From: UBA12078 sp964573565 | GTDB taxonomy: Bacteria; Patescibacteriota; Dojkabacteria; SC72 | Direction: 5' to 3' | NCBI GenBank assembly: GCA_964573565.1 | Contig: CAZNJV010000017.1 | Location: 1-13,733 of the forward strand | Length of the DNA stretch: 13,733 nt | Shown here: positions 7,181 through 13,483 of the stretch, piece by piece | Position numbering within the stretch: the first letter of the stretch is position 1 | How the letters are laid out: the number at the start of each line of letters is the position of its first letter | Program-made: the position numbers and the translations under genes | The notes under the pieces: model-generated | The model's database searches: none | Told to the model about the DNA's origin: nothing | The model's input: only the letters and a program-made list of their open reading frames with translations

Positions 7181-7537
7181 TTAAGCCTTAAGAACATTCT
7201 GCAATACAAATCTTACTAAGATTACTGCAATGAAGCAGACTACCAATCCGATAATTGCAAATGTTAATGTCTTTGTAGCACTCTCTACCTTACCTTCATC
7301 TCCTGCAGCTGTGATATATTTGTATCCACTGAAGATCAATACAACAACGCAGATCAATGCTGCAATACCGATAGCCCAGTTAATAAGGCTGTAGATGAGA
7401 TCCATAAGGCTCTTTCCCTGAACACCACCTGTGATACCGTCTAAGTATGAAGATGCAGTCTGTGCGTATGCTGCAGATGCCAAGTATAGACCTGAAAATA
7501 CTGAAGTTGCTCCTGCTAATATTTTTGAAGTTTTCAT
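7181..7537 (-). CDS. Pilin-like protein with signal peptide, probable major subunit (copy 3)
   Basis: The 118-residue protein has a clear signal peptide (MKTSKILAGATSVFSGLYLA then SAAYA, likely cut after Ala25, AYA|QT). Next is a short mature N-terminus (QTASSYLDGITGGVQGKS), a first helix (about 46-70), the motif GYKYITAAGDEGKVESATK, and a second helix (about 91-113). This is the standard order of VirB2-like T4SS_pilin proteins. Of the five copies it alone has a well-formed promoter with both boxes directly upstream (7570-7598), which suggests a separately and strongly expressed major subunit; that is inference. The ATG at 7535-7537 has no clear Shine-Dalgarno. It follows the previous copy after 63 nt. 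Confidence 0.88.
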   Translation of the reverse strand: MKTSKILAGATSVFSGLYLASAAYAQTASSYLDGITGGVQGKSLMDLIYSLINWAIGIAALICVVVLIFSGYKYITAAGDEGKVESATKTLTFAIIGLVVCFIAVILVRFVLQNVLKA

Positions 7538-7569
7538 AAAAACTGTTAAATATATTAATTTATGTACAC

Positions 7570-7598
7570 ATTATATAAAAAGCAACAATATCTTGCAA
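7570..7598 (-). promoter_or_regulatory. Candidate strong sigma70 promoter for the major pilin gene
   Basis: On the minus strand TTGCAA (7593-7598) is followed by exactly 17 nt and the perfect TATAAT (7570-7575). It lies in the 63-nt gap between two pilin genes, starting just after the upstream stop codon. A start near 7563 gives a leader of about 25 nt. Confidence 0.6.
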
Positions 7599-7600
7599 TA

Positions 7601-7906
7601 TTATTGCATTATTTTCTGTAATACCAACTCTACTAAGATTCTAGCAATGAAGACGATTACCAGTCCTACAATAGCCGCAGTTATTGTTTTACCGGCCTTT
7701 TCTATCTTATCAGCATCACCAGCAGCTGTTATATAGGTGTATCCTGCTACTACGAGGAAGATGACAGCAACTAACGCTGCAAATCCTGTGGCATAGTTTA
7801 TGATTTCCGCAAGTTTACTATTTGCGAAGGTCTCAACATCAGAATACTTCGTTGTAAAAATAGAAGAAAACTGAGATATGTCTATCAATGCTGCAAGTTT
7901 ATCCAT
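7601..7906 (-). CDS. Pilin-like two-TM protein without signal peptide, copy 2
   Basis: The 101-residue protein has a 35-residue soluble N-terminus (MDKLAALIDISQFSSIFTTK onward), a first helix (about 36-56), the family loop GYTYITAAGDADKIEKAGK, and a second helix (about 75-95). The loop is nearly the same as that of the major copy (GYKYITAAGDEGKVESATK), so these two are the closest pair. No cleavable signal is seen. ATG 7904-7906 overlaps the end of the preceding gene by 8 nt (ATGGATAA), and an AGGA lies 4 nt upstream, so it is translated together with that gene. Confidence 0.85.
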   Translation of the reverse strand: MDKLAALIDISQFSSIFTTKYSDVETFANSKLAEIINYATGFAALVAVIFLVVAGYTYITAAGDADKIEKAGKTITAAIVGLVIVFIARILVELVLQKIMQ

Positions 7907-8249
7907 AGATTCCTAAACCTAGTGTATTAGAAATTAATATTAATATCGCAACACAGAGGAGTATCACAACAAATCCTATGATTGCGTTAGTAATTACCTG
8001 CTTAGCTTCTTGTAATTTATCTGGGTCTCCCTTACTAGACATAAGCATATAACCGCCATATATAAGTAAAAGGACAACACAAATCACACTTAGTGGGATA
8101 GCAATATCTTTTACTATTCTTACAATATCATTTTCATTAGAAGCCGTAGCATCCTCAAGTGATTGTAACTTGTCGCTTAAAGTAGAACCTAAAGACGCAT
8201 ATGCCTTCGGTAAAACTAGCAGATCCTTTACTGTATCTATAATATTCAT
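7899..8249 (-). CDS. Pilin-like membrane protein, first of five copies
   Basis: From ATG 8247-8249 the protein has 116 residues; an in-frame GTG at 8292-8294 would add 15 residues and overlap the helicase gene, which I think is less likely. The N-terminus (MNIIDTVKDLLVLPKAYAS) ends in LPKAYA, like the cut site of related pilins, but it lacks a long hydrophobic core. A soluble stretch (20-45) is followed by a first helix (about 46-67), the motif GGYMLMSSKGDPDKLQEA, and a second helix (about 86-108). The family is the T4SS_pilin type. A TATAAT lies 7 nt before the ATG and no Shine-Dalgarno is visible, which points to a leaderless start. Confidence 0.82.
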   Translation of the reverse strand: MNIIDTVKDLLVLPKAYASLGSTLSDKLQSLEDATASNENDIVRIVKDIAIPLSVICVVLLLIYGGYMLMSSKGDPDKLQEAKQVITNAIIGFVVILLCVAILILISNTLGLGIYG

Positions 8250-8256
8250 AGACGTT

Positions 8257-8262
8257 ATTATA
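8257..8262 (-). promoter_or_regulatory. -10 TATAAT just upstream of the first pilin-like gene
   Basis: A perfect TATAAT on the minus strand ends 7 nt before ATG 8247-8249. It lies in the gap after the helicase stop codon (8273-8275). No convincing -35 was found 16-18 nt upstream. Confidence 0.4.
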
Positions 8263-8272
8263 CTATACCATA

Positions 8273-11200
8273 CTATATTTTGGCGAATTCGCACACAGAT
8301 TTGTAATCACACATATTACATTTAAATGGATCTGGATCTGCAGTAAATTCCTTAGATTGAATTTTTGAAACAAGTTCAACCATTCTCTCTCTCGACTTCT
8401 CTCTTCTCTTCTCAGAAAGATCCACATCTATACAAACACCTTCCTCAAGGAAGATGTATCTCGCCCCTACTACCTTGTAACCTAGCTTCTGCTCTACAAA
8501 AATAGCATACAATGGTAACTGCAAATCATTCTTTATCTCTGCTTCTTTCTTAACCTTCCCAGTCTTGTAGTCAACAATCCTCACCTGTTTTACACCATCT
8601 ATCTCTTCCACCAAATCTATCCGATCCACCTTTCCCCCAAAACTATACTCTGCAGTATGTACTGTGAAGTTTTCTTCCAAATTCAAAATCCTCTCATCTT
8701 TCGAATATATGTCCTGGTAATACTTTTTGAGTATCTCTTCTCCTTGTTTCTTTCTAAGCTCTTCATGTTTCTTACTATCATACCCTCCCCTTACCCAATT
8801 CTTCTCGTACAGTTCAACCATCTCTTTTTCGGATGGATATTCAACAATACCCTCTATACCCTCTTGTGCCTTCTTGTGAAGCGAATAGAAGTTGTTTAAT
8901 GTGTTGTGAACCGTAATACCAAAAGAGAGAGCTGCATTAGGTTTTTGTGGAACTTTTAAGATATATGCATATTCATATTTTCTTGGACATACCTCATACG
9001 TATCTAATTGGGAGTAACTAAAATTCTTAACCACCTGTATCCTCACATCTGCACCAGTAATCGAGGTATCCTCTTTTCCCTCGAAGCTATCAATATCTGC
9101 AGCCTTCTTCTCTTCAACAAACTCCTCTGCTACATCCCTATCTAAAATTTCATAAAGGAAAATACTTGGTTTCTTCTTTGTTTTAGCATCACCGTAGAAG
9201 CTTGCAGCAGAGAGATATAGTTTCTCCTTTGCACGAGTAGCTCCTACATAGAAGAGTCTTCTCTCTTCCTGAATATGTGATTCCTCCTGGCTCATCTTCT
9301 TGTCTAATACTTCTTTTACCAAATCCTCTGGCATCGGTATTGCATCACTCATATTTCTAGATGGAAACCTCTGCGCTACCAAATTCGTAAGAAATACCAC
9401 AGGATATTCCAATCCCTTTGCCCCATGTACTGTCATAATGTTTACAGCATTAAAATCCTCCATCTCCAACTGATCAACCAATGGAGACTCCCCTACCTCC
9501 ATGCAGTAGTCCAAGTAATCCATATATTCGTAGATATTTGTACCTGGGTTATCTTTTTCATATTTTCTAACAGATTCAAAGAATTTTTGGATATTTGATA
9601 CCGCAAATAGACTCTCTGCAGTGTTTTCTTTAACAAAAGAATCTAAATACCCACTTATTTTTACAAATTCATAAAGAATTTCGGTGAGGGATCGTGCATC
9701 CTTAACCTTCAGAATAGCATCATTCGTTATGATTAAAAGATTTGTTATACCAGCAATACCCTGAGCATTAAAAATCTTTTCTACCAAATTATTCTCAATC
9801 ACCTCTATATCTTCCAACTTCTCCTCTCCCAACTTTACATTCCAAAGCTTCTCTAATTCTTCAAAAAGCGATATCTTTTCCTCTCTTGCCAATCTGTTTA
9901 CATCCATATACTCTCTTGGGCTGAGATTCCATATTGGCATAGCTAACAGTCTGTACATTGAGATCTCGTCGGAGGAATTAACTAGAACCTTCATAAAGGC
10001 GATAATGTCTTGGATTTCTGGTCTAAAATACAATCCTCTTGATCCTCCGAGCTTGTATGGGATTCCCATATTTCTAAGCTCCTGCACAATTGTTTCTGAA
10101 TGTGCATTTGCCCTTACCAATATTGCGATATCTGAGAATTTGTATGGCGTTTTTTCTTGGTTGGATACTAATGAGGATTGCCCCGTTTCATCAAAAAGCT
10201 GTGCCTTCTCTGTCTCCTTGGCATATTCTCCATATCCTGTGAGTTTTGCAATTTCTTCTGCAATTTTCTCTGCCTCTGCAGTTTCGTTCCCAGCCGTAAT
10301 TAAGTTCACTACATTGTCATCCTTTTCAAATACACCTTTTGCCACTAATCTCTTGTCTATTTTCTCTGTCACCTCCAGCCTATTTGGATTGTTCTTCTCT
10401 ATCAGCGTATGTGATGCATCAAGGATTTCCTGCCTAGATCGATAGTTTTCAGTAAGTACTACCTCCATCGCCTCGGGATATGTCTCCTTAAACTGAAGGA
10501 TGTTGGATATGGCAGCACCTCTAAACTTGTAGATCGCCTGGTCATCATCTCCTACTACTGTGAGTTTTGGCCTATTCTTTTCCTTCTTTTCTTCCAATCC
10601 TAGAGTCAAAATATTTACCAATACATTTTGGGTATAGTTGGTATCTTGGAATTCATCCACCAAGATATATTTAAATCTCTTCCTGTATTTCTCTAAGACA
10701 TTTGGCCTTTCTCTAAACAACTTTAGCGTTAGGATTATTAAATCTCCAAAATCCACCTTCGATTCTTTGAGCTTGAGCTCAGAATACATATTGTATGTCT
10801 CTGCCAGTTCATTGTATTTTTCAAAATCTGATCTCTCCGCGTCTGTTTTTTTAGGTAACTTCTTCGCATATTCTAAGTAATCTTCTGGAGATACATCCTC
10901 ATCTTGAAGTCTTGAGAAGTGTTTAAGAATATCATTAAGTGTCTTGGTTACCATTCCTCTTGGTTTGAGTGTTTTTAGTGGAAGATCATGAAGATATTTT
11001 CGCAAGAAGATATATGATTGAGCGGTAGTCATGAGTGAGTAGTTGCCATCAAGCCCAATATTGTATCCTTCCGTTTTCAATATCCCATCACAAAAGGAGT
11101 GAAATGTTGAGATTAATGGTTCTTCATATCCATACTCCATCTCATCATCAATTCTTTCTTGCATCTCTGCAGCAGCTTTTTCTGTGAATGTTAAAGCTAA

Positions 11201-11359
11201 GATTTCGGATGGTTTTACATTACATTTTTTAATGAGATGTAATATTCTCTGGGTTATAACTGCAGTTTTACCAGTACCTGCTCCAGCGATAATTAAGAGA
11301 TCTCCGTCTACATATTGGACAGCTTTCTTTTGGTTTTCATTTAGCTTTATTGATCCCAC
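8273..11359 (-). CDS. UvrD/PcrA-type superfamily 1 helicase fused to a Fe-S PD-(D/E)XK nuclease
   Basis: This 1028-residue protein combines a DNA helicase with a nuclease in one chain. Helicase motifs in order are: Q-like LNENQKKAV (6-14), Walker A AGAGTGKT (25-32), TFHSFCDGIL (85-94), Walker B DEFQDT (235-240), GDDDQAIYKFRGA (270-282), ENYRS (304-308), VHGAKGLEYPVV (644-655) and ERRLFYVGATRAKEKLYL (699-716). The C-terminal part is a RecB/AddB-like nuclease: FSYSQLDTYEVCPRKY (780-795), GITVHNTL with His818, GKVDRID with Asp912, VDYKTGK with Asp930 and Lys932, and LQLPLY. Cys791, Cys1014, Cys1017 and Cys1023 have the spacing of an AddB/Cas4-type 4Fe-4S cluster. The likely role is processing of DNA ends in repair. 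The start is GTG 11357-11359, overlapping the stop of a small ORF (TAGTG); the stop is TAG. It could replace AddAB/RecBCD in this lineage (inference). Confidence 0.93.
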   Translation of the reverse strand: MGSIKLNENQKKAVQYVDGDLLIIAGAGTGKTAVITQRILHLIKKCNVKPSEILALTFTEKAAAEMQERIDDEMEYGYEEPLISTFHSFCDGILKTEGYNIGLDGNYSLMTTAQSYIFLRKYLHDLPLKTLKPRGMVTKTLNDILKHFSRLQDEDVSPEDYLEYAKKLPKKTDAERSDFEKYNELAETYNMYSELKLKESKVDFGDLIILTLKLFRERPNVLEKYRKRFKYILVDEFQDTNYTQNVLVNILTLGLEEKKEKNRPKLTVVGDDDQAIYKFRGAAISNILQFKETYPEAMEVVLTENYRSRQEILDASHTLIEKNNPNRLEVTEKIDKRLVAKGVFEKDDNVVNLITAGNETAEAEKIAEEIAKLTGYGEYAKETEKAQLFDETGQSSLVSNQEKTPYKFSDIAILVRANAHSETIVQELRNMGIPYKLGGSRGLYFRPEIQDIIAFMKVLVNSSDEISMYRLLAMPIWNLSPREYMDVNRLAREEKISLFEELEKLWNVKLGEEKLEDIEVIENNLVEKIFNAQGIAGITNLLIITNDAILKVKDARSLTEILYEFVKISGYLDSFVKENTAESLFAVSNIQKFFESVRKYEKDNPGTNIYEYMDYLDYCMEVGESPLVDQLEMEDFNAVNIMTVHGAKGLEYPVVFLTNLVAQRFPSRNMSDAIPMPEDLVKEVLDKKMSQEESHIQEERRLFYVGATRAKEKLYLSAASFYGDAKTKKKPSIFLYEILDRDVAEEFVEEKKAADIDSFEGKEDTSITGADVRIQVVKNFSYSQLDTYEVCPRKYEYAYILKVPQKPNAALSFGITVHNTLNNFYSLHKKAQEGIEGIVEYPSEKEMVELYEKNWVRGGYDSKKHEELRKKQGEEILKKYYQDIYSKDERILNLEENFTVHTAEYSFGGKVDRIDLVEEIDGVKQVRIVDYKTGKVKKEAEIKNDLQLPLYAIFVEQKLGYKVVGARYIFLEEGVCIDVDLSEKRREKSRERMVELVSKIQSKEFTADPDPFKCNMCDYKSVCEFAKI

Positions 11360-11490
11360 TATCTAGAGAGTAATATACATATGTAAACTATGACTGCGAG
11401 GATTATTCCCGAAGAAAATATTAATAACAATTTACTGCTTGGGGCTTCCTGAAGAATAGCTATTAACTTTGTTTTGAAAATTCTTTTCAT
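11359..11490 (-). CDS. 43-residue single-TM small protein between nfo and the helicase
   Basis: A short frame, ATG 11488-11490 to TAG 11359-11361, fills the gap between endonuclease IV and the helicase. It encodes a basic N-terminus (MKRIFKTKLIAILQEAPSSK) followed by a strongly hydrophobic helix (residues 21-41, LLLIFSSGIILAVIV and on) and a final SR. Its stop shares one base with the helicase GTG (TAGTG), and its ATG is 7 nt after the nfo stop. The exact fit between both neighbours and the membrane-helix composition support a real gene whose translation is coupled to the helicase. No Shine-Dalgarno is visible. I do not recognise a family; it could also be only a translational leader. Confidence 0.6.
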   Translation of the reverse strand: MKRIFKTKLIAILQEAPSSKLLLIFSSGIILAVIVYICILLSR

Positions 11491-11497
11491 AATAGTT

Positions 11498-12367
11498 TTA
11501 ATTAATTAATAATTTTAATGTTTCTACCTCCTCCAAGGTAGATTTAGAATCTTTCAATGCTGGAGTTTCTAGTATGAATGGAATCTCTTTAAGCTTGTTA
11601 TGATGCAATATCTTTTTAATAGTTTCTTCCCCTAGATTGCCTTTTCCTAAATTAGCATGCCTGTCTTTGTTTGTTCCACACCCTACTGCAGAGTCATTAA
11701 GGTGGATTGATTTAACGTTTTCAATTCCGATCTCCCTATCCATATCATTCAGTACACCCTCCATATCATTTACCCAGTCATATCCTGCTGCATATGTATG
11801 TTCCGTATCTATGACAAACCCTACTCTTTTTTTGTCTTTAACACCGTTTCTCAATATTCCTAATTCTGTAAAGCTTCTTCCTAATGTTCCTCCTGTTCCT
11901 GCGGTACTTTCTAAGAGGAGCTTTTGTTTCCCTGGTACTTCATCTAGTACCCACTGCATGCCTTGAGAGATTCTTTCCATACTGTCTTCGTATGAGAGTT
12001 CCTTTTGTGCTCCTGGATGAAAACATACTCCTAGTATTTCTGCATCTATATTCCTCTTTTCCATCTCATTTGCCACTCTTTCTGCGAAATCGAGATATAC
12101 CACTAGACCCATTTTACCTAGGTGGAAAAGTTGTTTGTCTTCCCTCGCTAGATTGGTTAGATATATTCCATGTATGAGGATTTTTTTAACATCTGATGTT
12201 TCTAATTCATTAACAAATGCTTGTATCATCTCTTCTGGCAAGAGTTTTGTTGCCCATCTCATTGGTATAGTTGGCATTATTTGGATAGAATTTACTCCAT
12301 ACTTTTGAGCACTTTTTATGGTATTTTCTATTCCACCTGCAGATGATACGTGTATTCCGTAGTACAT
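11498..12367 (-). CDS. nfo: Endonuclease IV (AP endonuclease)
   Basis: Endonuclease IV cuts the DNA backbone 5' of abasic sites in base excision repair, using three zinc ions. The 289-residue protein matches the usual length and TIM-barrel motifs: HVSSAGG (6-12), IHGIYLTNLA (65-74), CFHPGA (115-120), LLLESTAGTGGTLGR (150-164), VIDTEHTYAAGYD (185-197), HLNDSAVGCGTNKDRHANLG (222-241) and ILETP (265-269). Every expected metal ligand is present: His66, His117, Glu153, Asp187, His190, His222, Asp235, His237 and Glu267. The Cys of the common DTCH motif is Glu188 here. The ATG at 12365-12367 follows an extended -10 by 5 nt, so the mRNA may be leaderless. It is the first gene of a nfo, small ORF, helicase group. 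Confidence 0.96.
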   Translation of the reverse strand: MYYGIHVSSAGGIENTIKSAQKYGVNSIQIMPTIPMRWATKLLPEEMIQAFVNELETSDVKKILIHGIYLTNLAREDKQLFHLGKMGLVVYLDFAERVANEMEKRNIDAEILGVCFHPGAQKELSYEDSMERISQGMQWVLDEVPGKQKLLLESTAGTGGTLGRSFTELGILRNGVKDKKRVGFVIDTEHTYAAGYDWVNDMEGVLNDMDREIGIENVKSIHLNDSAVGCGTNKDRHANLGKGNLGEETIKKILHHNKLKEIPFILETPALKDSKSTLEEVETLKLLIN

Positions 12368-12372
12368 AGTTT

Positions 12373-12381
12373 ATTGTAGCA
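12373..12381 (-). promoter_or_regulatory. Extended -10 element for nfo
   Basis: The minus strand reads TGcTACAAT (TG at 12380-12381, hexamer 12373-12378), ending 5 nt before the nfo ATG. No -35 is evident, which an extended -10 tolerates. Start of transcription would fall at or within the first codon. Confidence 0.45.
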
Positions 12382-12399
12382 CAAAAAGGTTAAATGAAT

Positions 12400-12405
12400 T
12401 ATAAT
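12400..12405 (+). promoter_or_regulatory. -10 TATAAT for tRNA-Ser
   Basis: A perfect TATAAT on the plus strand ends 14 nt before the first base of the tRNA, so the primary transcript would carry about 8 extra nt. A TTGTAG at 12374-12379 is the nearest -35-like box, but the 20-nt spacer is too long for a good match. Confidence 0.35.
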
Positions 12406-12419
12406 TGTACCTGTTAAAT

Positions 12420-12511
12420 GGAGAGGTGCCTGAGAGGCCGAAAGGAACTCACTGCTAACGAGTCATAGGCTTTAAAACCTATCGCGGGTTCGAATCCCGC
12501 CCTCTCCGCCA
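12420..12511 (+). tRNA. tRNA-Ser (GCT)
   Basis: The acceptor stem pairs GGAGAGG (12420-12426) with CCTCTCC (12501-12507), followed by the discriminator G and an encoded CCA (12509-12511). The anticodon loop CTGCTAA holds GCT at 12454-12456, which reads AGC and AGT serine codons. A long variable arm (ATAGG/CCTAT stem), typical of tRNA-Ser, and the T arm GCGGG-TTCGAAT-CCCGC are clear. The anticodon stem has an A-C mismatch next to the loop. The 3' 40 nt overlap the antisense end of the PAP2 gene. No terminator is seen downstream. Confidence 0.96.
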
Positions 12512-13398
12512 TGATTATTTCCACTCCCAACTCTCATCACTATCCAATATGTAATACCTGCAACAGCAAACCCAGCTATAGAATCAATAACATAATGCTC
12601 AGCCCCATACCAAGTAGCAAAAGCAATAACTAAAGGAACAATAATCAATGGGATCATCTTCTTACCAAAAGTACCAACTAAAAATAACCAGGCAAAAAAT
12701 GGCCACGCAGCATGATGTGACGGCCATGCAGCGAAATCGTTGTTACCATACATACTGACCAGCGAAACATATTTTGCAGAAAAATAATCATGAATTAACA
12801 TAACCCTTTGCAAAGGAGGAAGAATCCCTACCTGTGCGGCATACCAAGGCGGAGCCGTTGGAAAGAACACATAGATGATCGCATCAAATATTGAAAACCC
12901 TACCAAACCATAAATATATCTGTAAAACATATCCTTACTCTTTTTCCATATCACAAAACCAACTACTAACCAGAACCAAAAGAAAGACATATAGAAAAAG
13001 AAAAGTATGTAATCATACCAATTAGGTAGAAATTGCCCAGATGGAGCGTTAGACAAAGAATATTGTAAAAATACTGTGGGTATTTGATCCCCAATACCAA
13101 AAAGACTCTTTTCTGTACTTACTAAGACTTCGTTTAACAAAGGCCTATTCAACCACTGTGCAATAACATATGCTTTCCCTCTTAAGAACTCATACAAGTA
13201 AAACAAAAGAATTGGTATGCTCCATTCCTTGAGAAATTCCTTTTGCATTCCAAAGATTATCGCTAACAATATTAAAACAACAATAATAATATCCATAGCA
13301 AAACGATATATGAAGAAGTTTACAAAAACCAAGGCAAATGCAAGGAATATTAGGATAATGGTTTTATAATTCTTTTTAATGAAGTCTTTGGCTTTCAC
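12472..13398 (-). CDS. PAP2-superfamily (Aur1/PAP2_3-like) membrane phosphatase or transferase
   Basis: The 308-residue protein has at least six hydrophobic segments (about 13-30, 34-49, 60-72, 127-150, 160-180, 226-242 and 248-266) and the PAP2 catalytic motifs. WPSHHAAWP (225-233) stands for the usual PSxH, and TWYGAEHYVIDSIAG (262-276) gives the second His (268) and Asp (272). FFPTAPPWYA (178-187) is typical of the Aur1/inositol-phosphoceramide-synthase-like branch. The likely substrate is a lipid phosphate or lipid-linked head group at the membrane; the exact reaction is unknown. The start is GTG 13396-13398. The last 12 residues (GGEGGIRTRDRF) are encoded by the antisense of tRNA-Ser, and the stop lies inside the tRNA gene. 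The family core is intact, so only the tail is affected. Confidence 0.85.
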   Translation of the reverse strand: MKAKDFIKKNYKTIILIFLAFALVFVNFFIYRFAMDIIIVVLILLAIIFGMQKEFLKEWSIPILLFYLYEFLRGKAYVIAQWLNRPLLNEVLVSTEKSLFGIGDQIPTVFLQYSLSNAPSGQFLPNWYDYILFFFYMSFFWFWLVVGFVIWKKSKDMFYRYIYGLVGFSIFDAIIYVFFPTAPPWYAAQVGILPPLQRVMLIHDYFSAKYVSLVSMYGNNDFAAWPSHHAAWPFFAWLFLVGTFGKKMIPLIIVPLVIAFATWYGAEHYVIDSIAGFAVAGITYWIVMRVGSGNNHGGEGGIRTRDRF

Positions 13399-13427
13399 AA
13401 TTCGGACGAATATATTAGATTTCGCTA

Positions 13428-13456
13428 ATTATACATACTCTTCACCTAGTTGTCCT
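13428..13456 (-). promoter_or_regulatory. Candidate promoter for the PAP2 gene
   Basis: On the minus strand AGGACA (13451-13456), a 17-nt spacer and the perfect TATAAT (13428-13433) precede the GTG at 13398. The leader would be about 23 nt. Its -35 box overlaps the -35 box of the divergent promoter. Confidence 0.5.
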
Positions 13457-13477
13457 TTTTTAAAAAATATATATACT
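13450..13477 (+). promoter_or_regulatory. Candidate promoter for the six-cysteine membrane protein
   Basis: On the plus strand TTGTCC (13450-13455), a 16-nt spacer and TATACT (13472-13477) end 6 nt before ATG 13484-13486, which predicts a leaderless mRNA. The -35 shares its bases with the opposite-strand promoter of the PAP2 gene. Confidence 0.5.
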
Positions 13478-13483
13478 AAAACT

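Noticed and set aside
7162..7190. Stem-loop around TTAAGGC...GCTTTAA after the major pilin gene as a terminator
   Set aside because: The stem is AT-rich with a G-U pair and has no U-tract behind it.
8250..8294. GTG start at 8292-8294 for the first pilin-like gene
   Set aside because: It would overlap the helicase end by 22 nt and adds a 15-residue stretch unlike a signal peptide; ATG 8247-8249 is better placed after TATAAT.
10005..10445. Plus-strand open frame of 146 codons
   Set aside because: It lies fully opposite the helicase, whose motifs prove the minus-strand frame; the plus translation is Ser/Phe-rich with no domain.
11491..11511. TTAATTAATTAAT-type short repeat near the nfo stop
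   Set aside because: It is only a few AT-rich units, part of the nfo 3' end, and has no other copies in the window.
12420..12511. Integrated element bounded by the tRNA
   Set aside because: No integrase, direct repeat of the tRNA 3' end or change in composition is visible within the window, so only the possibility is noted.
13379..13483. Longer N-terminus for the six-Cys protein
   Set aside because: The region holds both divergent promoters and gives a non-family-like extension before the clear MDEKKHNFLL signal anchor.
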